A DNA stretch of 64,000 nt from Bradyrhizobium sp. LHD-71 (GTDB lineage: Bacteria; Pseudomonadota; Alphaproteobacteria; Rhizobiales; Xanthobacteraceae). The translations under genes and the position numbers were made by a program. The stretch lies in assembly GCF_031157255.1 (NCBI RefSeq), contig NZ_JAVIFX010000001.1, positions 124,001 through 188,000 of the forward strand, given 5' to 3'. Under the pieces are notes generated by a model that saw only the letters and a list, made by a program, of their open reading frames with translations, did not search any database and was not told the DNA's origin. Below are positions 45,161 to 53,985 of this stretch, one piece after another (the first letter of the stretch is position 1; the number at the start of each line of letters is the position of its first letter).

Positions 45161-45311
45161 TCTAACGTTCGCACCACTTTGCGGCAACCTCGCCTGCGAA
45201 TGTTAGATCCAAGAGGGCACTAGCAACTTCATATAGCTAGTGCGCTTTTTGGATTGACGTTCGTACGCAGGACTCGCAGCAATGATGTACGAACGTCAAA
45301 TCCAGCGCACT
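45161..45311 (-). repeat. Composite dispersed repeat, copy 2 (inverted relative to copy 1)
   Basis: Read on the minus strand it begins AGTGCGCTGGATTTGACGTT, forms a long stem (GTACGAACGTCAAATCC at 45287-45303 against GGATTGACGTTCGTAC at 45251-45266), then CGCACTAGCTATATGAAGTTGCTAGTGC, and ends in part II with TCTAACATTCGCA facing TGCGAACGTTAGA (45195-45207 and 45161-45173) around GCAAAGTGGTGCGAA. The order of elements matches copy 1, while the stem sequences differ. Confidence 0.7.
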
Positions 45312-45320
45312 ATGTGAACG

Positions 45321-45608
45321 CTATTCCACAACCTTCGGCACAACGAAGAAGTGGTTCTCCGAGGCCGGCGCGTTGGCGACGATGGCGTCGGCGATGCCGC
45401 CGTCCGTCACCACGTCCTCGCGCTTTTTCATTTCCATCGGCGTCACCGAGGTCATCGGCTCGACGCCATCAACATTAACCTCCTGAAGCTGCTCGACGAA
45501 TGCCAGCACGGCATTGATCTCGCCCTGCAGGTGAGCAAGTTCCTCGTCCTTGACCGCGATCCGCGCCAGATGCGCGATCCGCCGGGTCGCGGCTGCGTCG
45601 ACTGCCAT
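45321..45608 (-). CDS. gatC: Aspartyl/glutamyl-tRNA(Asn/Gln) amidotransferase subunit C
   Basis: 95-residue subunit that wraps GatA and GatB together. Recognised from [32 protein letters not shown] and the C-terminal [12 protein letters not shown], the last being nearly invariant. GGAG lies about 8 bases before the ATG. First gene of the gat block on the minus strand, followed by repeat copy 2 and the 74-residue gene before gatA. Confidence 0.96.
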   Translation of the reverse strand: MAVDAAATRRIAHLARIAVKDEELAHLQGEINAVLAFVEQLQEVNVDGVEPMTSVTPMEMKKREDVVTDGGIADAIVANAPASENHFFVVPKVVE

Positions 45609-45693
45609 ATATAATGTCTCCGGCCCCGGTTGGGGATGTCCGGCTATAACAGACTTGGCTTTTGCGCTGCAACCGTCCCCGGCAGGCGGGAAA

Positions 45694-46770
45694 TCAACCC
45701 TTCATCTGCTCGAGCCGCTGCAGCGCCGCCTGGGCCAACGACCGTGTCAGGTCGGCGGCCGGCATCTCTCGTCCCAGCGGGATGGCCTGTCCCGCCCAGA
45801 GATTGGTGAAATCGACTTTTTCCTGCTTCTCCGCTGCGGTCTTCAACGGGAACAGCGCCGTCGCGGCGTGTGGAAATGGCGGAGCTTCCGGTGCGACCGG
45901 GCCCACCTCGCGCATGACGCGGTTGACCACGCCGCGTGCCGGACGCCCTGTCATCACGTTGGTGATGACCGTCGAGTCATCGCTTGCTTCGGCGAGCGCC
46001 TTGCGAACGAGCGGCGCAACCAGCGACTCCGGGCATCGCAGATAGGCACTGCCGATCTGCACGCCCGCTGCGCCGAGCGCAAACGCGGCGGCGATGCCCC
46101 GTCCATCGGCAATGCCGCCCGCCGCAATCACGGGCACGCGCACCGCATCCACCACCTGCGGCACCAACGCGAATGTGCCCGGCTGATTGGCGATGTCGTC
46201 GGTCAGGAACATGCCGCGATGGCCGCCAGCTTCGGCACCTTGCGCGATGATTGCATCGACGCCGTTCGCTTCCAGCCAGACCGCCTCGCGCACGATCGTC
46301 GCTGACGCTATGACGAGGCAGCCGGCGTCCTTCACGCGGCGGAGCAGCGCCTTGTCCGGCAGGCCGAAGTGAAAGCTGACGACCTCCGGTTTCAACTCCT
46401 CGACCAGTTCGCACATCGCAGCATCGAATGGCGCCCGATTGGCGGCCGCGATCGGCGCGTAAGGATCGATATCGAGCTCGCGAAAATAGGGCGCGAGCCG
46501 CGTTCGCCAGCGCGCCTCCGCTTCGGCCTCCACCTCTGCTGCCTTGTGACAGAAGAAGTTCATGTTGAGCGGCGCAGAGACGCGCTGCCGGACGATGTTG
46601 ACCTGCTCACGCGCCTTTTCCACCGGAAGCATTGCGCATCCGAGGGACGCCAGCGCGCCGGACTGTGCCGCGCCGATCATGATCTCGGCACCCTGCGCAC
46701 CGGCCATCGGCGCCTGCACGATCGGCACTTCGATCTTGAAAAGATCGAGCAATCTGCGATCCGGCCACAT
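45694..46770 (-). CDS. Nitronate monooxygenase family (NPD) flavoprotein
   Basis: 358-residue FMN TIM-barrel enzyme that would oxidise nitronates such as propionate 3-nitronate. FMN-binding pattern: [12 protein letters not shown] near the N-terminus, the GAEAGGHRG glycine-histidine loop, [21 protein letters not shown] and [12 protein letters not shown]. The start at 46770 is supported by AGGAGG seven bases upstream; the frame continues upstream but would run into the divergent region. It is divergent from ruvX, with a 195-base shared upstream region. Confidence 0.88.
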   Translation of the reverse strand: MWPDRRLLDLFKIEVPIVQAPMAGAQGAEIMIGAAQSGALASLGCAMLPVEKAREQVNIVRQRVSAPLNMNFFCHKAAEVEAEAEARWRTRLAPYFRELDIDPYAPIAAANRAPFDAAMCELVEELKPEVVSFHFGLPDKALLRRVKDAGCLVIASATIVREAVWLEANGVDAIIAQGAEAGGHRGMFLTDDIANQPGTFALVPQVVDAVRVPVIAAGGIADGRGIAAAFALGAAGVQIGSAYLRCPESLVAPLVRKALAEASDDSTVITNVMTGRPARGVVNRVMREVGPVAPEAPPFPHAATALFPLKTAAEKQEKVDFTNLWAGQAIPLGREMPAADLTRSLAQAALQRLEQMKG

Positions 46771-46965
46771 GGCGAACCCTCCTGAGAAAGGCGCACATTG
46801 CTCCCAATGACGGCCGCAGTTCAAGCCTGCTCAAGCAGCTCGGAATTGCATGGTGCTGGAGAGACGATGATTTCACGCCCCCTCGTTGGCGAGCCGGTGT
46901 GCGAGATCCCGCGGGAGGACAAGGACACCTTTGACCTTCCTCGCCGCCCGATGTTACGCAAAGCC

Positions 46966-47454
46966 ATGCCCGCCCCTGTCCTGCCGTTAACCGAAGCTGC
47001 CGCCCACCTGCCTGCGCAAGGCGCGCTGATCGGCCTTGATCTCGGTACGAAGACCATTGGCGTTGCGGTGTCCGATCCCGCCCGTCGCGTCGCCACCGGC
47101 GTCGAGACCATCGCCCGCAAGGCCTTCACCGCCGACGCCGCGCGTGTACTGGCACTCGCCGCCGAACGAAGGGCAACAGGCATCGTCCTCGGCCTGCCCA
47201 TCAACATGGACGGCAGTGAAGGTACGCGCGCGCAGTCGACCCGCGCCTTCGCGCGCAATCTCGCCAAGCTGACCGAACTGCCGATCGCGCTGTGGGACGA
47301 GCGGCTGTCCACGACCGCCGTCGAGCGCGAGCTGATTGCCGCCGACGTCAGTCGCGCCAAGCGCGCAAAGGTGATCGACGAGCACGCGGCGATCTTCATC
47401 CTGCAAGGCGCGCTCGACCGTCTCGCAACTCTCGCGCGCGCAAGCGGCAGATAA
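46966..47454 (+). CDS. ruvX: RuvX/YqgF family Holliday-junction resolvase-like protein
   Basis: 162-residue RNase-H-fold protein implicated in 16S rRNA 5' processing and/or junction resolution. Motifs: LIGLDLGTKTIGVAVSD with the catalytic Asp, GIVLGLPINMDGSEG, LWDERLSTT with Glu, and IDEHAAIFILQ with Asp. The ATG at 46966 gives the usual alphaproteobacterial N-terminus before the first strand. It is followed after 2 bases by the AEC carrier gene, suggesting co-transcription. Confidence 0.92.
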   Translation: MPAPVLPLTEAAAHLPAQGALIGLDLGTKTIGVAVSDPARRVATGVETIARKAFTADAARVLALAAERRATGIVLGLPINMDGSEGTRAQSTRAFARNLAKLTELPIALWDERLSTTAVERELIAADVSRAKRAKVIDEHAAIFILQGALDRLATLARASGR

Positions 47455-47456
47455 GC

Positions 47457-48383
47457 ATGGCCGCTGTTCTTGCCGCGTTGCTTCCTGTCTTCCTGCTTAT
47501 CGTGCTGGGTTTTGCGCTGCGCCGCTACATGCTCAAAGAAGATGCTCACTGGCTCGGCCTCGAGCGGCTGGTTTACTTCGTGCTGTTTCCCGCCCTGCTG
47601 ATCGACACACTGGCGCGCGCCAATCTCTCGTCCGTACCGATCGCCGACGTGGGCGGCGCGCTGCTGCTGGCAGTGCTGACGATGGCGGCCCTTTGCCTCG
47701 CGCTGCGGCGGCCGCTTGCGGCAACGCTCGGCGTCGACGGCCCGGCGTTCACGTCGATCTTCCAGGCGGCCACGCGCTGGCAAACCTTCGTCGCGCTCGC
47801 CGTCGCCAACAATCTCTACGGCGATGTTGGCGTGGCGCTCGCCTCGGTGGCGATGGTGGCGATGATTCCGGTTCTCAACGTCATGAGCGTGGCGGTGCTG
47901 GCGCGTTATGCCCGGCCGCAGCGGCTGGCCTGGCCGCAAATGCTGCTGGCAATCGCGCAGAACCCCTTGATCTGGGCCTGCGTGATCGGCCTGGCGCTGA
48001 ACCTGTCGCGGCTGCCGATGCCACAGGTGGTGCACGACTTCGCCGATGCGCTCGGGCGTTCGTCACTGGCCATCGGGCTTCTGGTCGTCGGCGCGGGCCT
48101 GCGCATCGGCGAGCTGATCCGCCCCGGTATCGCGGCTTCGTTCACCGTGTTTCTCAAACTGATCGCAATGCCGGCGATCGCAATCGGCTACGCCCTGCTC
48201 TTCGGGCTGTCGGGCGTGAACCTTGCGGTTGTCGCCTGTTGTGCATCGGTACCGGCGGCATCGAACGCCTACGTGCTCGCAAAGCAACTTGGTGGCGATG
48301 CGCCCCTGCTCGCACAGATCCTGACGCTTCAGACGATACTCGCCGTGCTGACGATGCCGATCGTCATTTCACTGGCCAGATAG
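47457..48383 (+). CDS. AEC-family (auxin efflux carrier-like) membrane transporter
   Basis: 308-residue protein with about 10 transmembrane helices in two inverted five-helix halves. It has the FPALLIDTLA segment, the central QNPLIWACVIGLALNL motif characteristic of bacterial AEC/MdcF-like carriers, and a glycine-rich last third (AIGLLVVGAGLRIGEL). Bacterial members export or import dicarboxylates, malonate or other anions; the substrate is not evident. It starts 2 bases after the ruvX stop. Confidence 0.88.
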   Translation: MAAVLAALLPVFLLIVLGFALRRYMLKEDAHWLGLERLVYFVLFPALLIDTLARANLSSVPIADVGGALLLAVLTMAALCLALRRPLAATLGVDGPAFTSIFQAATRWQTFVALAVANNLYGDVGVALASVAMVAMIPVLNVMSVAVLARYARPQRLAWPQMLLAIAQNPLIWACVIGLALNLSRLPMPQVVHDFADALGRSSLAIGLLVVGAGLRIGELIRPGIAASFTVFLKLIAMPAIAIGYALLFGLSGVNLAVVACCASVPAASNAYVLAKQLGGDAPLLAQILTLQTILAVLTMPIVISLAR

Positions 48384-48435
48384 GCGGAAGGAGACCGCGA
48401 CGCAGCCTCCCTCCTGCCGTCGATGGTTTCAGCAA

Positions 48436-48768
48436 TCACTGGTTAGGATTGAAGTTGGTGCCAGGGACCCGTCGGCCGTCGCTGAACGTTCCGGAGCCGA
48501 AATATCCGGTCGACGGGCTGGAGCTGGAATTATAGGAATCGCCGAACGATGGTTGATAGGCGTATGGGCCACCATTGGGTCGATAGACGTACGGACCTGC
48601 GCCATCAGGTTGGTAGGCATACGGACCGCCGCCGTAAACAGGGGCCTGGTCTGCGCCATACGCGTTCATCGGATGACGTCCGCTCCGCGCGTCAGCCGAC
48701 GCGATGGAAAGGATGACAGCACCTGCGACGCCAAGGGCCGTCGCTAGTTTCCATCTGCTGATGATCAT
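48436..48768 (-). CDS. Secreted Tyr/Pro/Gly-rich protein, NPNQ family member 1
   Basis: 110-residue exported protein. Signal peptide KLATALGVAGAVILSIASADA, then a mature part with GGPYAYQPDG, GPYVYRPNG and GGPYAYQPS (three imperfect 13-residue repeats), and the tail VPGTNFNPNQ at the C-terminus. AGGAGG lies before the ATG. Two paralogues follow on the same strand (49036 and 49604). No enzyme motif; the repeats suggest a structural or binding role outside the cytoplasm. Confidence 0.8.
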   Translation of the reverse strand: MIISRWKLATALGVAGAVILSIASADARSGRHPMNAYGADQAPVYGGGPYAYQPDGAGPYVYRPNGGPYAYQPSFGDSYNSSSSPSTGYFGSGTFSDGRRVPGTNFNPNQ

Positions 48769-48870
48769 TTTCTCTTCCTCCTGACGATACGTGCCGCGGA
48801 AGCCTGAATAGAAGATTCAGCCGGGCCACGGCACGCGCGGGAGGTGATCTCGCCAGTCGTGGGATACAAG

Positions 48871-48924
48871 AGACGCTGCGTTGAACTTTTTGTAACCTGC
48901 GTGCTCTCAATAATCGGTGAGCGC
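48871..48924 (-). promoter_or_regulatory. Two-block conserved upstream region of NPNQ gene 1
   Basis: On the minus strand GCGCTCACCGATT (from 48912-48924) is followed after 16 bases by TTACAAAAAGTTCAA (48881-48895) and GC-rich text, about 120 bases before the start codon. The same two blocks occur before NPNQ gene 2 with a 17-base spacer. A promoter with -35 and -10 blocks for one sigma factor is a reasonable reading. Confidence 0.5.
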
Positions 48925-49035
48925 GGATCTTAGAGCCCATCCCAACTTCGCTCGCATTAACGACGCAAATCGCCGCCGCCGCGGATGGTCAGGGAAAGCC
49001 GCGTTGCGGCCTCCCCTGAATACGCCATGATGTGC

Positions 49036-49281
49036 TTACTGGTTCGGATTGTAGTTGGCGCCGTTGCGGCCATCGTTGAAATTGATGCCTCCGCCTGCCG
49101 GCCCCGGCACAAAGCCATAGGTCGCCCGGAACGACGGCTGGCGAACGACGGGGGCGCTGGACGCAGCATTATGGGCTTTCGCTGAGGTGCGCTTGGTGCG
49201 CGCTTCCGCCGACGGCGCTGACAGCGCGATTGCCCCTGCCACACCCAGGATCACCGCGAGTTTTGAGTTGATGCTGATCAT
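49036..49281 (-). CDS. Short secreted protein, NPNQ family member 2
   Basis: 81-residue exported protein: signal peptide MISINSKLAVILGVAGAIAL...SAEA, then a basic Ala/Ser-rich part (TKRTSAKAHNAASS) and a tail with FVPGPAGGGINF and NGANYNPNQ. AAGGAGCC lies five bases before the ATG. It shares the signal peptide block K-L-A-x-x-L-G-V-A-G-A and the C-terminal N-x-N-P-N-Q with members 1 and 3, but lacks their Tyr/Gly repeats. Confidence 0.8.
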   Translation of the reverse strand: MISINSKLAVILGVAGAIALSAPSAEARTKRTSAKAHNAASSAPVVRQPSFRATYGFVPGPAGGGINFNDGRNGANYNPNQ

Positions 49282-49369
49282 TTTTGGCTCCTTGAAGGGA
49301 AGCGCGCGGAATCGAACATGTCGTCGCGCGCTGCGGCTTCGAGGTGGCTGTGTCATCGGCGTTGCACAA

Positions 49370-49425
49370 GATGCAGCGCATTGAACTTTTTGTAATTGAT
49401 TAACTTGTAAACAATCGGTGAGCGC
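49370..49425 (-). promoter_or_regulatory. Two-block conserved upstream region of NPNQ gene 2
   Basis: Minus-strand GCGCTCACCGATT (49413-49425) and TTACAAAAAGTTCAA (49381-49395), 17 bases apart, about 100 bases before the start codon. Partner of 48871-48924. Confidence 0.5.
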
Positions 49426-49493
49426 TGCGCTTGAAAGTTCATGCTCCGTCGGACGCGATCGGCGACAGAAAAATCGCGCACAGAGCGGCAAAC

Positions 49494-49524
49494 AAAAAAA
49501 GAGGCTGCGCCGCAGCCTCTTTTT
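49494..49524. terminator. Intrinsic terminator, probably of NPNQ gene 3
   Basis: GAGGCTGCG (49501-49509) with CGCAGCCTC (49511-49519), flanked by A7 on the left and T5 on the right, so it works in both directions. It lies 80 bases after the stop of the gene at 49604-49969. Confidence 0.88.
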
Positions 49525-49603
49525 CGATCTTGTTCAACGCGAGCTTTACACGAATTCTAATTGCAGCTGGCGCAGGCCGTCCTTCATGGATGGCGTGTCG
49601 ATG

Positions 49604-49969
49604 TCACTGGTTCGGATTCCAGTTGGTGCCCGGAATCTGGCCACGCCGGTTGCCGTAATAGCTGCCATATCCACCGTAGTAGGTGTTGTAGGCGTACGGA
49701 TCATAATATCCGCCATACGATCCACCATACGCATAGGGTCCGCCATAGTAGGCATAAGGCCCGCCATAGTAGCCACCATAGCCATAGTCATCGTAATAGC
49801 GAGGCTGCGACGCGGCGGCCGCGATAGCGCCGAGCGTCAATACACCGGCCGCAATACCGAAACCAATTGCGGCGTTACGTCCGTTGCGCGCTTCGGCTGA
49901 CGGCACCGAAAGCGCGATCGCTCCCGCCACGCCCAATGCCGTTGCCAGTTTCCACTTCGTCGTGGTCAT
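49604..49969 (-). CDS. Secreted Gly/Tyr-rich protein, NPNQ family member 3
   Basis: 121-residue exported protein. Signal peptide MTTTKWKLATALGVAGAIAL...SAEA, a second hydrophobic stretch (AAIGFGIAAGVLTLGAIAAAA) that may anchor it, then Tyr/Gly repeats (YGGYYGGPYAYYGG) and the tail IPGTNWNPNQ. The ATG at 49969 is chosen over 49975 because AGGAG is six bases from it but abuts the other. The leader resembles that of member 1, with CCGCGGA and a GCCTGAA...CAGCCGG hairpin. Confidence 0.8.
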   Translation of the reverse strand: MTTTKWKLATALGVAGAIALSVPSAEARNGRNAAIGFGIAAGVLTLGAIAAAASQPRYYDDYGYGGYYGGPYAYYGGPYAYGGSYGGYYDPYAYNTYYGGYGSYYGNRRGQIPGTNWNPNQ

Positions 49970-50166
49970 GCTCATCTCCTGATGACAAGCCGCGGAGGCC
50001 TGAACGGATATCCAGCCGGCACGGCCTTGCTTGCGAACCGCAACGCTCGGCTTCGTAAATGGTTTCAGTGCCTTGCGAGGAATAAGGTACCGCACGATGA
50101 AATCTTCGTCATCGCGCGGTGACCTTGCGAGGGCCAGAACGACGCGAACCTGATCAGCTCAGGATT

Positions 50167-50934
50167 CTAGTTGATGAGCCACAACGCCTGCAGCCCGGCC
50201 ATCAGATTGTAGAAGGCGTGGGTGATGACGGTGAGCCAGGTCGAACCGAAGCGATAGCGCAGATATCCGAACAATGCGCCGATCAGGAAAATGCCCGCGA
50301 TATAGAACCAGTCATATTGCTGGTGAATGACAGCGAACAGAGCCGAGGACAGACCGATCGCGCCGACCGGACCGAGGAATGTCGCCGACCAGCCCCGAAA
50401 CACGAAGCCGCGGAAGATGAACTCTTCCGCGATCGGCGCGCCGACGCAGAAGCCGAGCATCACCAGCCAGACTGTGCCGCTGTCGCGCGCCGACCGGACG
50501 CTGTCGAGTGCGAAGTCCGGTGACAGCGGATAGCCGGCGAACCAGGCGATCACATCGAGAGCCACGAGCAGCACGGCCGACGCGGCGAGCCCGAACACGA
50601 TCTCCTTTGCAAGCGGCCGTCGCAACGCCAGGTAGGACGCGAACGAGCGGCGCGCCAGGCGCGTGGCAAGCCACAGAACCGTGAGCGCCGCGGGCAGACC
50701 GAGCAGCACCGAACCCGCAACCACGGCTCCGTGCCCGGCAACGGCCTTTATGCTTTGCTCATTGATGCCACCGGCGCCATTGAGGTTGACCGCAATCAGG
50801 ATCGCGATCAGTTGACCTGCCGACATCGCAAGAAATGCGAGAGCACCCCAAAGGGCGGTGCCAAAAAACTTCCAGGTGCGCGGCATCTTCGCTCGAGATG
50901 ATGTGGGGACGACGGCAAGTTCGGCGGACGACAT
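50167..50934 (-). CDS. CPBP-family intramembrane metalloprotease-like protein
   Basis: 255-residue inner-membrane protein with about seven helices. The CPBP/Abi motifs are complete: EEFIFRGF (motif 1, two Glu and Arg), FAVIHQQY (motif 2, His) and HAFYN near the C-terminus (motif 3). Relatives cleave CAAX-like or other membrane substrates, or give bacteriocin immunity. The ATG at 50934 has AGAGG seven bases upstream and is preferred to GTG at 50952. It stands alone, divergent from nothing close. Confidence 0.88.
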   Translation of the reverse strand: MSSAELAVVPTSSRAKMPRTWKFFGTALWGALAFLAMSAGQLIAILIAVNLNGAGGINEQSIKAVAGHGAVVAGSVLLGLPAALTVLWLATRLARRSFASYLALRRPLAKEIVFGLAASAVLLVALDVIAWFAGYPLSPDFALDSVRSARDSGTVWLVMLGFCVGAPIAEEFIFRGFVFRGWSATFLGPVGAIGLSSALFAVIHQQYDWFYIAGIFLIGALFGYLRYRFGSTWLTVITHAFYNLMAGLQALWLIN

Positions 50935-51024
50935 GCATGACCTCTTCGGCACTTGGTCGCATTCCGAGCTCGCCTGGTTCAGAACCGCCGCCGCGGCGCG
51001 CCTTGCCCGCCTACGCTGGCCGTT

Positions 51025-52671
51025 TCACGCGGGCAATGCCCGCTCGAGCAGAGATCGACTGTCTGCCGCTGAAAGATCCGCCGCACCATAAATGCCGCCA
51101 TGGGCAGCCTTCAACCGCGTCTGCGCGAACAGCCCGGCGTGTGAGGAATGGACGGCGCCGAGCGCTGCCACTGCCGCCAACAGGGCCAGTGTCTCAACCG
51201 CATGGCGGGCCATCCGCTCGGCATCAGCCTTTTGAAACGCCGACATCACAAGGCTTGCAGCTTCGTCGGTGCCGGCGAACTCCCCGGCCTCGGCGCGCAG
51301 CGCCTCCAGCACGGCGGCCGCCGCATCCGGCTCCCGCGCGAGCGCCCGCAGAACATCGAGGCACATGACGTTGCCCGAACCCTCCCAGATCGCATTCACG
51401 GGCGCTTCGCGATAATGCCGCGCGAGAACGCCCTCTTCGACATAGCCGTTGCCGCCGAGACATTCCATCGCCTCGAACAGGAATCCGGGCGCGCTCTTGC
51501 AGATCCAGTATTTCACCACCGGCGTCATCAGGCGCGCGAACGCCGCCTCGCCCGGATTGCGGTCGGCGAGGTCGAACGCGCGACATAGACGCATCACGAG
51601 CGCAACGGACGCTTCCACATGCAGGGCTAGATCGGCGAGCACGCTTTGCATCAGCGGCTGGTCGGCGAGATGCCTCTGGAACACGCTGCGATGGCGGGCG
51701 TGATGCAGCGCATGCGCCAGCCCGCTTCGCATCAGCCCTGCGGAAGCTATCGCGCAGTCCTGGCGCGTCAGCTGCACCATCTGGATGATCGTGCGGATGC
51801 CCTTGCCCTCCTCGCCGACGCGCTCTGCATAGGCGTCCGTGAATTCCACCTCGGATGAGGCGTTGGAGCGGTTGCCGAGCTTGTCCTTCAGCCGCTGCAA
51901 ATGAATCGCGTTGATCGAACCGTCGCCGCGAAATCGCGGCATGAAGAAGCAACCGAGCCCGGCGTCTTCCTGCGCCAGCACCAGGAAGGCGTCGCACATC
52001 GGTGCCGACATGAACCACTTGTGGCCGATGATGCGGAAAGCGTCTCCGTCGCGTTCTGCGCGGGTGGCATTGCCGCGCACGTCGGTGCCGCCCTGCTTCT
52101 CGGTCATGCCCATTCCGAGCGTCATGCCGCGCTTGTTCCACCACGGCGCAAACGAGGGATCGTAGCTGCGGCTGGCGATGATCGGCATCGTCCGGCCAAG
52201 CAACGCAGGTGACGCTCCGAGCACGGCCACCGACGCGCGCGTCATCGTGATCGGGCACAGATGCCCGGTCTCGACCTGAGCGGCCATATAGAATTTCGCG
52301 GCGCGAACCACCTCGGACGGCGCCCCCGCCGGCTGGCCTTGGGCAGTCCACGTCGAATTGTGAAGGCCGGCGCGGATGCTGTGGGCCATCAGGTCATGAT
52401 AGGCCGGATGAAACTCTACCTCGTCGCGCCGAAATCCTCTGGAGTCGAACGGCCGGAGCCTTGGCGCATTCTCGTTTGCCGCGCGGGCCATTGCAGCCAT
52501 TGCGGCCGATCCCCACTCCTTGCCGAATGCCGACAGTTCGGACCGGGCGGCGCCACCGCCATTCGCCGCCACCGCCTCCGCAAGCGGCCGGTCCAGCAAG
52601 AACAGGTCGACGTCTTCGAACGGCGGCGACTGATTGAAGACGTCATGGGTCTCGAAACGAGCGATTGCCAT
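51025..52671 (-). CDS. AidB-like acyl-CoA dehydrogenase family protein
   Basis: 548-residue flavoprotein, longer than ordinary acyl-CoA dehydrogenases, as expected for the AidB branch. AidB-type N-terminus ([18 protein letters not shown]), TKR-free beta domain with [31 protein letters not shown], then [13 protein letters not shown] and [16 protein letters not shown]. Glu in [17 protein letters not shown] is the catalytic-base position. AidB is induced by alkylating agents and binds DNA; whether this protein acts on isovaleryl-CoA or protects DNA is undecided. Confidence 0.9.
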   Translation of the reverse strand: MAIARFETHDVFNQSPPFEDVDLFLLDRPLAEAVAANGGGAARSELSAFGKEWGSAAMAAMARAANENAPRLRPFDSRGFRRDEVEFHPAYHDLMAHSIRAGLHNSTWTAQGQPAGAPSEVVRAAKFYMAAQVETGHLCPITMTRASVAVLGASPALLGRTMPIIASRSYDPSFAPWWNKRGMTLGMGMTEKQGGTDVRGNATRAERDGDAFRIIGHKWFMSAPMCDAFLVLAQEDAGLGCFFMPRFRGDGSINAIHLQRLKDKLGNRSNASSEVEFTDAYAERVGEEGKGIRTIIQMVQLTRQDCAIASAGLMRSGLAHALHHARHRSVFQRHLADQPLMQSVLADLALHVEASVALVMRLCRAFDLADRNPGEAAFARLMTPVVKYWICKSAPGFLFEAMECLGGNGYVEEGVLARHYREAPVNAIWEGSGNVMCLDVLRALAREPDAAAAVLEALRAEAGEFAGTDEAASLVMSAFQKADAERMARHAVETLALLAAVAALGAVHSSHAGLFAQTRLKAAHGGIYGAADLSAADSRSLLERALPA

Positions 52672-53015
52672 GGCAAATCCTGGTCTCGTACGCGTTGCCG
52701 GGAGGCAAAATCATAGGCCGCAAAGGAACGTTTTCCAATCCGGAGGGAACGGTCAAAGAAGATGCGAATTTTGCCTATTCGACCCATAACCGTTCGAAGA
52801 ACGGCGTCGGCTCGCTCGCCCGTGCCATTCGAAGAACGGCGTCGCTTCGCTCGCCCGTAGCCGTTCGAAGAACGGCGTCGCTTCGCTCGCCCGTAGCCGT
52901 TCGAAGAACGGCGTCGCTTCGCTCGCCTATGGGGGGCGTCAGCCTGGGGACAGGCGCAGATCCAGCGAAATCGGCCTTGCCCCGCGATACGTCTGCTCCT
53001 ATAGCACTTGCTTTA
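52672..53015. other. Gap between aidB-like gene and pyrB, mostly repeat array
   Basis: Contains the tandem repeats at 52786-52932 and presumably the pyrB promoter. A plus-strand frame in phase with pyrB is open through the whole gap, but encodes repeats of RRTASLRSP and is not counted as coding. Confidence 0.65.
52786..52932. repeat. Tandem 36-bp repeat array, same family as 5008-5148
   Basis: Four abutting units of 35-37 bp, each CCGTTCGAAGAACGG (or a one-base variant) plus CGTCGCTTCGCTCGCC. The unit core CGTTCGAAGAACG is itself a small hairpin (5-bp stem, GAA loop). Units 3 and 4 are near identical. Unlike the first array it lacks the CATTGCGAG end frame. Confidence 0.8.
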
Positions 53016-53969
<954 letters not shown>

Positions 53970-53985
53970 GGCGGGCAAGCAAGCC

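Noticed and set aside
48769-48880. ROSE-type RNA thermometer in the NPNQ leaders
   Set aside because: A leader hairpin exists, but no pairing partner covering the ribosome binding site is evident, and the products are not heat-shock proteins.
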